Shown here in pieces: positions 10,202-16,817 of a stretch of DNA of 54,495 nucleotides. This DNA is from Limimaricola variabilis. GTDB taxonomy: Bacteria; Pseudomonadota; Alphaproteobacteria; Rhodobacterales; Rhodobacteraceae. Below the pieces are notes generated by a model, which saw only the letters and a program-made list of their open reading frames with translations, was not told where the DNA came from and searched no databases. How positions within the stretch are numbered: the first letter of the stretch is position 1; the number at the start of each line of letters is the position of its first letter. The position numbers and the translations under genes are program-made. The stretch is taken from NCBI RefSeq assembly GCF_014195545.1, contig NZ_JACIBX010000017.1, forward strand, positions 1 through 54,495. Direction: 5' to 3'.

Positions 10202-10975
10202 ATGGCTGACAAACCGCTCATGGCGAAGGCCACCGCCGTCTGGCTGGTGGACAACACGACGATCAGCTTCAAGCAGATCGGCGATTTCTGCGGGCTGCAC
10301 GAGCTCGAGGTGCAGGGCATCGCCGATGGCGACGTCGCCGCCGGGGTGAAGGGGTTCGACCCCGTCGCCAACAACCAGCTGACGCAGGAAGAGATCGAGA
10401 AGGCGGAGAAGAACCCGCTGCACAGGCTGAAGCTCAAGTTCAACGCGTCGGCGGTGGGCGAAGAGAAGCGCCGTGGCCCCCGCTACACTCCGCTCTCCAA
10501 GCGCCAGGACCGCCCCGCCTCGATCCTGTGGCTGGTCAAGTTCCACCCCGAGCTGTCGGACGGCCAGATCTCCAAGCTGGTCGGCACCACCAAGCCGACG
10601 ATCCAGGCGATCCGCGAGCGGACCCACTGGAACATCGGCAACATCGACCCGATCGACCCGGTCGCGCTCGGCCTGTGCCGTCAGTCCGAGCTCGACGCCG
10701 CGGTGCAGCAGGCCAATGCAAAGCGCCTGCGTGACGGTTCGGCCATGACCGATGACGAGCGGCGCAAGCTGGTCTCGACCGAGCAGAGCCTCGGCATGTC
10801 GCCCGAGCCCAAAATGCCCTCCTCGATCTCCGGGCTGGAGAGCTTCTCGCTGTCCGAGAGCAACGCCCGTCCCGAGGAAGAGGAAGAAGAGGCGGAGGAC
10901 GATCGCGACGTCAGCGATGCCGACAGCTTCTTTAACCTGCCCAAGGGCGACGACGCGGACGACGAAGACAAGTGA
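10202..10975 (+). CDS. trcR: Cell-cycle transcriptional regulator TrcR (DUF1013)
   Basis: A 257-residue cytoplasmic protein of the DUF1013 family, confined to alphaproteobacteria and described there as the cell-cycle regulator TrcR. The N-terminus reads MAKATAVWLVDNTTISFKQI with DFCGLHELEVQGIADG. A second helix-turn-helix-like segment is GQISKLVGTTKPTIQAIRER. The last 40 residues are strongly acidic, including a run EEEEEEAEDDRD, unlike the basic middle region. It has its own transcription unit in a 130-nt gap after the RNase T2 gene. Confidence 0.88.
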   Translation: MADKPLMAKATAVWLVDNTTISFKQIGDFCGLHELEVQGIADGDVAAGVKGFDPVANNQLTQEEIEKAEKNPLHRLKLKFNASAVGEEKRRGPRYTPLSKRQDRPASILWLVKFHPELSDGQISKLVGTTKPTIQAIRERTHWNIGNIDPIDPVALGLCRQSELDAAVQQANAKRLRDGSAMTDDERRKLVSTEQSLGMSPEPKMPSSISGLESFSLSESNARPEEEEEEAEDDRDVSDADSFFNLPKGDDADDEDK

Positions 10976-10983
10976 TCGCTTTG

Positions 10984-11015
10984 AGGCGGCCCGGGGTCAG
11001 ACCCATGGGCCGCCT
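10984..11015. terminator. Hairpin between convergent trcR and PACE gene
   Basis: A 9-bp stem AGGCGGCCC / GGGCCGCCT with a 14-nt loop lies directly after trcR and just before the end of the convergent efflux gene. The T run is weak (TTCG). Confidence 0.5.
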
Positions 11016-11019
11016 TCGA

Positions 11020-11445
11020 TCAGGCGGTACGGGCCCCGGGGTCCGGGAACAGCCGGTCGTAACCCCAAGTGAAGACGAAGGTGTAGACGGTGTAGAAGAA
11101 CGCGAAGCTCATCTGCACCACGAATGATTCGAGCAACCCCAGTCCGAGCCACCACGAGAACACGGGCAGCAGGATCGACAGCAGCCCCGCCTCGAACAGC
11201 ACCGCGTGGAGGATGCGCAGGGGCGTGGTCTTGCCGGTATGGCCGTTCATCCGCTGCAGCGTCCCGTCGAAGATGCGGTTGAACAGGTAGTTCCAGCAGG
11301 TCGCGACCAGCGACGAGATCACGCTGATCGCGCCCATGTCGAACAGCGGAAAGCCGTAGAGCCAGGCGCCGAATGGCGTCACCGCGGCAAGCCCGATGAG
11401 CTCGAAGCTCACCGCCTGACGAATCCGGTCCGATCTGCTGCGCAA
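11020..11445 (-). CDS. PACE family efflux transporter (DUF2061/BTP-type)
   Basis: A 141-residue integral membrane protein with two tandem bacterial transmembrane pair (BTP) repeats. Repeat 1 is DRIRQAVSFELIGL... with a WNYLFN motif; repeat 2 starts RILHAVLFEAGLLS and ends in YTVYTFVFTWGYDRLFP. Four helices are visible. PACE proteins export cationic biocides or polyamine-like substrates; the substrate here is unknown. I take a TTG start at 11445 because GGAGG lies 5 nt before it and the protein then begins SRSDRIRQ-like, as in homologues. A longer frame opens at 11511. Confidence 0.85.
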   Translation of the reverse strand: MRSRSDRIRQAVSFELIGLAAVTPFGAWLYGFPLFDMGAISVISSLVATCWNYLFNRIFDGTLQRMNGHTGKTTPLRILHAVLFEAGLLSILLPVFSWWLGLGLLESFVVQMSFAFFYTVYTFVFTWGYDRLFPDPGARTA

Positions 11446-11534
11446 CTGCCCCTCCCATCGCCGCGGCCCCGCCGGGTATGGCGGCCGGGGGCCTCGGAGG
11501 CAAGGCGCCACCTATACGAAAGTCGATTCCAGTC

Positions 11535-12128
11535 TCAGAGGCTGCGCCGGGCTCGGAGCGCCGCGCTGATCGTGCCGTCGTCGAGATAGTCCAGCTCGCC
11601 GCCCACCGGCACACCCTGCGCCAGCGAGGTGACGGAGACGTCCGGCAGCTGATCGGCGATGTAATGCGCGGTGGTTTGGCCGTCGATCGTGGCGCCCAGC
11701 GCCAGGATCACCTCTGAGACCGCCTCGGATTTCACCCGGTCCATCAGCCGTGGTATCCGCAGCTCGTCCGGCCCGACCGCGTCGAGTGCCGAGAGGGTGC
11801 CGCCCAGCACGTGGTAGCGGCCCTTGAACACCCCCGACCGTTCCATCGCCCAGAGATCGGCCACGTCCTCGACCACGCAGATCTGGCCGGTCGCCCGGCG
11901 CTCATCCGCGCAGATACCGCAGATGTCTCCGGTGCCGACATTGCCGCAGTTGAGGCATTCGCGCGCCGTCGCGCCGACCTCGGTCATCGCCTCGGCCAGC
12001 GGCGACAGCAGTGTGCCGCGCTTCTTGACGAGGTGCAGCACCGCGCGCCGGGCCGAGCGCGGCCCGAGCCCCGGCAGCCGCGACATCAGCTCGATCAGCC
12101 GGTCGATGGCCTCGCGATCCTCGCTCAT
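11535..12128 (-). CDS. recR: Recombination mediator protein RecR
   Basis: A 197-residue DNA-repair protein that works with RecF/RecO in loading RecA at gaps. The N-terminal helix-hairpin-helix ([19 protein letters not shown]), the four-cysteine zinc site ([16 protein letters not shown]) and the Toprim domain ([28 protein letters not shown]) are all present. It is the last gene of the dnaX-ybaB-recR set, a very widespread arrangement. Confidence 0.97.
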   Translation of the reverse strand: MSEDREAIDRLIELMSRLPGLGPRSARRAVLHLVKKRGTLLSPLAEAMTEVGATARECLNCGNVGTGDICGICADERRATGQICVVEDVADLWAMERSGVFKGRYHVLGGTLSALDAVGPDELRIPRLMDRVKSEAVSEVILALGATIDGQTTAHYIADQLPDVSVTSLAQGVPVGGELDYLDDGTISAALRARRSL

Positions 12129-12174
12129 GGGCAGCCCGCCTGCATATGTCGGGAAGGGGGAAGCAGGACCGTAC

Positions 12175-12519
12175 TCAGAACGGCAGGTTCATGCCCGGGG
12201 GCAGGCCGAGCTCGTCGGCGATCTTCTTCATCTCCGCCTGCGCCCGCTCGGTGGCGCGGGCCTGCGCGTCCTTGATCGCGGCGAGGATCAGATCCTCGAC
12301 CACTTCCTTCTCGGAGGCCACGAAGATCGACGGATCGATGTCGAGCGCGGTCAGCTCGCCCTTGGCCGTCGCGGTGGCCTTGACCAGGCCCGCGCCGCTT
12401 TCGCCGATGACGGTCATGGTCTCCAGATCCTGCTGGATCTGCGCCATCTTGCCCTGCATTTCCTGCGCGGCCTTCATCATCTTGGACATGTCGCCCAGGC
12501 CGCCGAGCCCCTTGAACAT
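12175..12519 (-). CDS. YbaB/EbfC family nucleoid-associated protein
   Basis: A 114-residue DNA-binding protein with the standard plan: glycine-rich start ([19 protein letters not shown]), a helix with repeated [15 protein letters not shown], a central [21 protein letters not shown] sheet and a C-terminal helix ending [16 protein letters not shown] lies before the ATG at 12519; a longer frame upstream runs into untranslated sequence and is ignored. It sits between dnaX and recR as in most bacteria. Confidence 0.95.
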   Translation of the reverse strand: MFKGLGGLGDMSKMMKAAQEMQGKMAQIQQDLETMTVIGESGAGLVKATATAKGELTALDIDPSIFVASEKEVVEDLILAAIKDAQARATERAQAEMKKIADELGLPPGMNLPF

Positions 12520-12546
12520 CGCTGTCTCCTCGTCTGCGTTGCCTAG

Positions 12547-12575
12547 CAGATACGGTCGCGAGGCCCCACCGACAA
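12547..12575 (-). promoter_or_regulatory. Candidate promoter for ybaB-recR
   Basis: In the dnaX-ybaB gap the minus strand reads TTGTCG, 17 nt, TATCTG, with a predicted start about 20 nt before the ybaB ATG. Spacing is ideal, but the -10 matches only partly. Confidence 0.4.
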
Positions 12576-12595
12576 GGGTGGTGCGGCAATCGCGC

Positions 12596-14353
12596 TCATT
12601 CCTCTTCGAAGGGATCCCATTCGTCCTCGACCTCGGCGAGCGCCTCCTCGGCGGCATGCTGGACGCGGTCGGCCTCGCTGCGGATCTCGGTGATCTTCGC
12701 CTTGGGAAAGGCCGCGAAGACCGCGCGGACCAGCGGATGCGCCTCGGCCTCCTGCCGCAGCGCCAGCGCCGCGGCGTCGCGGGTCTCGGCGATGGTGGGG
12801 GCGCCGCCTTCGTTGGCGATGCTGATCGCCCAGCGCGCGCCGGTCCAAGCCTGCAGCTTCTGGCCCAGCCGCTGCGCCATGTCGCCGCGCGCGTCGGCGG
12901 TCGGTTCGAACTCGATCCGGCCGGGGGAATAGCGCACCAGCCTGAGCGTCGTCTCCACCTCGATCAGCATCTGCACGTCGCGATGCGTGCGGATGAGTTC
13001 GACCACCTGTTCGAACGTGGCGTAGCGGGCCAGCGGGTTCTCGGCCTGCGCGACGGCGGGCTGCGCCGAGCCGCGCGCCGAAGGGCCGGAGGGGCCGGGA
13101 TGGGTCGGAGCAGGGGTGCCGCGCGCCATGGACTGGCCGCCCTGCGCGGGACGCGCGCCGCCGCCATTGCCACCGCCGGGGGGCGGCGGGACCGGCGCGT
13201 CCTGCAGCTTGCGCACCAGCTCTTCTGGCGAGGGCAGATCGGCCACATGGGTGAGCCGGATCACCGCCATCTCGGCCGCCATCATCGCGTTGGGGGCATG
13301 CGCCACCTCTTCCAGCGCCTTCAGCAGCATCTGCCACAGCCGGGTCAGCACCCGCATCGGCAGGTGTTCCGCCATCTGCGCGCCGCGCGCCCGCTCGTCG
13401 GGGCCGACGGTCGGGTCGTCGGCGGCCTCGGGGGTGATCTTGATGACCGAGACCCAATGCGCGATCTCCGCCAGGTCGCGCAGCACCGCCATAGGATCGG
13501 CGCCTTCGGCGTATTGCGCCGACAGCTCGGTCAGCGCCCCGGCCGCGTCGCCGCGCAGGATCATGTCGAACAGGTCGAGCACCCGGCCGCGATCCGCGAG
13601 GCCGAGCATCGCCCGCACCTGGTCGGCCGTGGTCTCGCCGGCGCCATGGCTGATCGCCTGGTCGAGTAGCGAGGTCGCGTCGCGCGCCGAGCCCTCGGCG
13701 GCACGGGTGATCAGCGCCAGCGCGTCGTCGGCGATCTGCGCCCCTTCGGCGGTGGCGATGCGGCGCAGCATGCCGATCATCACCTCGGGCTCGATCCTGC
13801 GCAGGTCGAAGCGCTGGCAGCGCGACAGCACCGTCACCGGCACCTTGCGGATCTCGGTGGTGGCGAAGATGAACTTCACATGCGCCGGCGGCTCCTCCAG
13901 CGTCTTGAGGAGCGCGTTGAACGCCCCCGTCGACAGCATGTGGACCTCGTCGATGATGTAGACCTTGTAGCGCGCCGAGGCGGCCCGGTAGTGCACGCTG
14001 TCGATGATCTCGCGGATGTTGGCGACGCCGGTGTTGGAGGCCGCGTCCATCTCCATCACGTCGACATGGCGCCCCTCCATGATCGCCACGCAATGCTCGC
14101 ACTTGCCGCAGGGCTCGGTGGTGGGGCCGCCGGTGCCGTCGGCGCCGATGCAATTCATGCCCTTGGCGATGATCCGCGCGGTCGTGGTTTTGCCGGTGCC
14201 GCGGATGCCCGTCATGATGAAGGCCTGCGCGATGCGGTTGGCGGCGAAGGCGTTCTTGAGCGTGCGCACCATCGCATCCTGCCCGACCAAGTCGGCAAAG
14301 GTCTCGGGCCGGTATTTCCGGGCGAGAACCTGGTAGGCGGGGGCGTCGGTCAT
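12596..14353 (-). CDS. dnaX: DNA polymerase III subunits gamma/tau
   Basis: A 585-residue clamp-loader ATPase. The N-terminal AAA+ module has LARKYRPETFADLVGQ, Walker A GIRGTGKTT (about 49-57), a four-cysteine zinc module (NCIGA ... CGKCEHC), the DEVHMLS Walker B and the SRCQRFDLRRI sensor region. A Gly/Pro-rich linker at about 390-430 joins the tau-type C-terminal domain, which ends in an acidic EDEWDPFEEE tail. I see no A-rich slippery sequence for making gamma by frameshifting. It is followed by ybaB and recR. Confidence 0.97.
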   Translation of the reverse strand: MTDAPAYQVLARKYRPETFADLVGQDAMVRTLKNAFAANRIAQAFIMTGIRGTGKTTTARIIAKGMNCIGADGTGGPTTEPCGKCEHCVAIMEGRHVDVMEMDAASNTGVANIREIIDSVHYRAASARYKVYIIDEVHMLSTGAFNALLKTLEEPPAHVKFIFATTEIRKVPVTVLSRCQRFDLRRIEPEVMIGMLRRIATAEGAQIADDALALITRAAEGSARDATSLLDQAISHGAGETTADQVRAMLGLADRGRVLDLFDMILRGDAAGALTELSAQYAEGADPMAVLRDLAEIAHWVSVIKITPEAADDPTVGPDERARGAQMAEHLPMRVLTRLWQMLLKALEEVAHAPNAMMAAEMAVIRLTHVADLPSPEELVRKLQDAPVPPPPGGGNGGGARPAQGGQSMARGTPAPTHPGPSGPSARGSAQPAVAQAENPLARYATFEQVVELIRTHRDVQMLIEVETTLRLVRYSPGRIEFEPTADARGDMAQRLGQKLQAWTGARWAISIANEGGAPTIAETRDAAALALRQEAEAHPLVRAVFAAFPKAKITEIRSEADRVQHAAEEALAEVEDEWDPFEEE

Positions 14354-14424
14354 GCGTCGGGCTCCGGATACAGGGACCGGGCCAAACTAGGCATCCGGGG
14401 GCCGGAGGTCCACCGTGCCGCCGC

Positions 14425-14814
14425 TCACAACAGCCACAGGATCGCGCCCGTGGCAATCGCGCCCAGCGACAGCAGCACGGCGAGGATCAGCATCCGCCGG
14501 GCGCCCTGCGCTTCGGCCACATGGCTCGAGATCCGGCGCTGCGCCTTGCGCGTCTCATGCGTGGCGGCGCCGAAGATCACCACCGCGATGACGATGAAGA
14601 TCGAGGCCGCCGCCTTGGCCAGCCAAGTCGGGGAAAAATCGCCGAACACCGCCTTGAGACCGATCGCCACGCCCAGCGCCGCCATGCCGGTGCGCATCCA
14701 GCCCGCGAAGGTCCGCTCGTTGGCCAGCAGCGTCCGGTCCTCGGCCCAGTCGGTGCGGTCCTCGGCCCATTTCGTCTTGCGGTCGATTTCGCGGTCGCCA
14801 TCGGTTTCGTCCAT
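14425..14814 (-). CDS. YidH/DUF202 family inner-membrane protein
   Basis: A 129-residue protein with a charged N-terminus in which WAEDRT occurs twice, then the DUF202 signature LLANERTFAGWMRTGMAALG. Three membrane helices are visible: about 38-58, 66-86 (AASIFIVIAVVIFGAA) and the C-terminal 107-127 (MLILAVLLSLGAIATGAIL). AGGAGG lies 5 nt before the ATG at 14814; a longer frame to 15033 is antisense noise over rsgA. Its function is unknown. It lies between rsgA and dnaX on the same strand. Confidence 0.85.
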   Translation of the reverse strand: MDETDGDREIDRKTKWAEDRTDWAEDRTLLANERTFAGWMRTGMAALGVAIGLKAVFGDFSPTWLAKAAASIFIVIAVVIFGAATHETRKAQRRISSHVAEAQGARRMLILAVLLSLGAIATGAILWLL

Positions 14815-14857
14815 GCGCCCTCCTGCCGGGCCATCAGGCCCGGCAGGGCCGGGGGCG

Positions 14858-15904
14858 TCAACCGCCCTTGCGGCGCCTCGCCCCGCGCTGGGTGGCCTTG
14901 ATGTGCCGGGTGAAGGCCCGTCCCCGCGCGCGCCCTTCCGCGAGGCTTTCGCTGTTGTGGCGATCCTCGGCCTCCAGCTTGCGCCAGCGGGCGAAGCGCT
15001 CGGGGTCGAGAGCGCCCGCCTCGATGGCGGCACGCACCGCGCAGCCCGGTTCGGTCTCGTGCGCGCAATCCGAGAACCGGCACTGCGTCACCAGTTCGGT
15101 GATATCGTCGAACAGCTCCTCGATCCCCTCGGCGGTATCGGTGAGTTGCAGTTCGCGCATGCCGGGCGTGTCGATCAGCCAGCCGCCGGCGCGGCAGCGC
15201 CTGAGCGCCCGGTAGGTGGTGGTATGGCGCCCCTTGGCGTCATCCTCGCGGATGCCTGCCGTGGCCTCGGCGCCGCCGGTCAGCGCGTTCTGGAGCGTCG
15301 TCTTGCCGACACCCGAAGAGCCGACGAGGGCCAGGGTCTGGCCCGGTCCGCACCACGGCTCGAGCCGCGCCGCGTCGTCGAGATCGCGGGCGTTGAGCGC
15401 CATCGCCACGACGAGGGGTGAGATCGCACGGGCCTGCGCGAGGTAAGGTTCGGGGTCGTCCACCATGTCGGACTTGGTGAGGATCACCAGCGGCAGGCAG
15501 TCGCCCGCCATCGCCAGCGCCACGTAGCGCTCCAGCCGCGCCGGGTTGAAGTCGTCATTGCAGCTGGTGACGATGCCGAGCGTGTCGACATTGGCGGCGA
15601 CGAGCTGGCGCGAGACGGTGTGGCCGGCGGCCCTGCGGGCGATCTGGCTGCGGGGTGCGAGGCGCATGCGCGCCGCGCCGTCCCGCATTCCGACCCAGTC
15701 GCCCACGGCGAAGCTGCCCGCGCCGGAGGGCGCAAGGAGTTTCACGGGGCCCTCGGGGGTGAGCGCCACGAGGATCGTGCGATGGATTTCGGCGATGCGC
15801 GCTGGGGCGTCGCCCTCTTCGAGCTGGCGCGCGAAATGGTCCGACCAGCCGAGGTCGGTAAGCGTGAGGTCTGTCAATGCATTGGTCCCGTCACGAAAGA
15901 ACAC
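14858..15904 (-). CDS. rsgA: Ribosome small subunit-dependent GTPase A (RsgA/YjeQ)
   Basis: A 348-residue late 30S-assembly factor. The OB-fold is followed by a circularly permuted GTPase: G4 motif TKSD comes before G1 GSSGVGKTTLQNAL and G3 DTPGMRE. The C-terminal zinc site is C-x(6)-H-x(6)-C-like (CRFSDCAHETEPGC). The first in-frame start is GTG at 15904; TTG at 15877 is an alternative. The GTG lies only 2 nt after a GC hairpin, so the shorter form may be the real one if that hairpin terminates transcription from ffs. Confidence 0.93.
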   Translation of the reverse strand: MFFRDGTNALTDLTLTDLGWSDHFARQLEEGDAPARIAEIHRTILVALTPEGPVKLLAPSGAGSFAVGDWVGMRDGAARMRLAPRSQIARRAAGHTVSRQLVAANVDTLGIVTSCNDDFNPARLERYVALAMAGDCLPLVILTKSDMVDDPEPYLAQARAISPLVVAMALNARDLDDAARLEPWCGPGQTLALVGSSGVGKTTLQNALTGGAEATAGIREDDAKGRHTTTYRALRRCRAGGWLIDTPGMRELQLTDTAEGIEELFDDITELVTQCRFSDCAHETEPGCAVRAAIEAGALDPERFARWRKLEAEDRHNSESLAEGRARGRAFTRHIKATQRGARRRKGG

Positions 15905-15906
15905 GG

Positions 15907-15922
15907 GCCCGCCGGAGCGGGC
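15907..15922 (-). terminator. Hairpin between the ffs-proximal ORF and rsgA
   Basis: On the minus strand GCCCGC-TCCG-GCGGGC is followed by CCGTGTTCTTTC, a short hairpin with a weak T-rich tail. It could end the ffs transcript. It abuts the rsgA GTG start. Confidence 0.45.
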
Positions 15923-15947
15923 AGCTTCGCGTCGGGCAAGGGGCGGC

Positions 15948-15986
15948 TCAGGCAGCCCCGGCCCGGAGGGCGATCACAATCTCCAT
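15948..15986 (-). CDS. Possible 12-residue micropeptide downstream of ffs
   Basis: A 13-codon ORF encodes MEIVIALRAGAA. It is preceded by a very strong ribosome-binding site (CGGAGGACATC then ATG, 5-nt spacing). It starts about 25 nt after the SRP RNA 3' end and is followed by a hairpin. There are no close homologues I can name. It could be a leader peptide, a functional small protein or chance. Confidence 0.35.
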   Translation of the reverse strand: MEIVIALRAGAA

Positions 15987-16009
15987 GATGTCCTCCGTCG
16001 TTCGGGTGG

Positions 16010-16105
16010 GTGAGAGGCTGGAACACGACCCAAGCGGGGCTCGTTGCGGCTGCTTCCTTCCGGACCTGACCGGGTTGGCGAGGCGCTTGCCCGCGCCAAC
16101 CTCTC
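16010..16105 (-). ncRNA. ffs: Signal recognition particle RNA (4.5S-like, small type)
   Basis: The minus strand carries the universal SRP RNA core GGTCAGGTCCGGAAGGAAGC at about 16045-16064, with GGAA/GGAAG internal-loop bases and the asymmetric arm. The two ends pair: GAGAGGTTGG at 16096-16105 with CCAGCCTCTC at 16012-16021. The RNA binds Ffh and directs membrane-protein translation complexes to FtsY. A consensus-spaced promoter lies directly upstream and predicts transcription beginning at about 16105, agreeing with the base of the stem. Ends are accurate to a few bases. Confidence 0.93.
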
Positions 16106-16112
16106 GAGACGG

Positions 16113-16141
16113 CATATAGGGAAGGGCGTCCGGGGACGCAA
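16113..16141 (-). promoter_or_regulatory. Promoter of ffs
   Basis: On the minus strand TTGCGT (16141-16136), 17 nt and TATATG (16118-16113) form a well-spaced sigma-70-type promoter. The predicted +1 falls at the first paired base of the SRP RNA. Confidence 0.75.
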
Positions 16142-16157
16142 GACCGTGGCGCCGGGC

Positions 16158-16817
16158 TCAGGCCGGCAGCGGCAACAGCCCGGCGGCGCGCGCGCCGTCG
16201 ACCAGGCTCTCGGCCAGATGCGCGGCGTGGCGGCCCTCGGTGGCCGAGATGTCGGGCACCTGCACCACGGTCATGCCGGCGGCATGGCCCGCCCGCGCGC
16301 CGGTGTCGCTGTCCTCGAAGACGAGGCAACGCGCCGGGTCGGCGCCCAGCCGCCGCGCCGCCTCGAGATAGGCGTCGGGGGCGGGCTTGGCCGTCTCGAC
16401 ATCCTCGACGGTGACGATCGTCTCGACATGCCGGTCGAGCCCGGCGGCGCGGATCTTGGCGAGGCCGGGCCGGCGGCGCGACGAGGTGGCGATCGCCATC
16501 GGCAGCCCGAGCCCGGCGATCGCGGCGATCAGCTCCGCCGCCCCGTCCTTGAGCGCAAGCCCCGCCGAAAGCCGCGCTTCGACCCGGTCGTCCCATGCGT
16601 CGTAGAAGCGCGCCGCGTCAACCGGCTGGCCGGCATGTTCGGCGACCAGCTCGAGCCGACGGTCGTCATGCACCCCGGCCAGGCTGTCGAAGAGGTCCGG
16701 CGCGATTTCGATGCCCTGTTCGGCCAGCGCCGGCAGCGCCTCGGCGTTGCACAGGGTCTCGGTGTCGACCAGCGTGCCGTCGAGGTCGAAGATCACGGCG
16801 TCATAGCGGCGGGGCAT
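16158..16817 (-). CDS. HAD-superfamily phosphatase (beta-phosphoglucomutase-like)
   Basis: A 219-residue HAD hydrolase. Motif I is VIFDLDGTLVDT (Asp11, Asp13), motif II is the Thr/Ser in IATSSRR, motif III the Lys in AKPAPDAYLEAA and motif IV VFEDSDTGARAG. The helical cap inserted after motif I is of the subfamily IA type used by phosphoglycolate, beta-phosphoglucomutase and related sugar-phosphate phosphatases. The exact substrate cannot be read. AAGGA lies 8 nt before the ATG at 16817. The start overlaps the end of the nucleotidase gene, so the two are probably co-transcribed. Confidence 0.88.
   Translation of the reverse strand: MPRRYDAVIFDLDGTLVDTETLCNAEALPALAEQGIEIAPDLFDSLAGVHDDRRLELVAEHAGQPVDAARFYDAWDDRVEARLSAGLALKDGAAELIAAIAGLGLPMAIATSSRRRPGLAKIRAAGLDRHVETIVTVEDVETAKPAPDAYLEAARRLGADPARCLVFEDSDTGARAGHAAGMTVVQVPDISATEGRHAAHLAESLVDGARAAGLLPLPA

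Noticed and set aside
12596-14353. Programmed frameshift in dnaX making a separate gamma subunit
   Set aside because: I see no A-AAA-AAG-type slippery run followed by a stem-loop in this GC-rich gene.
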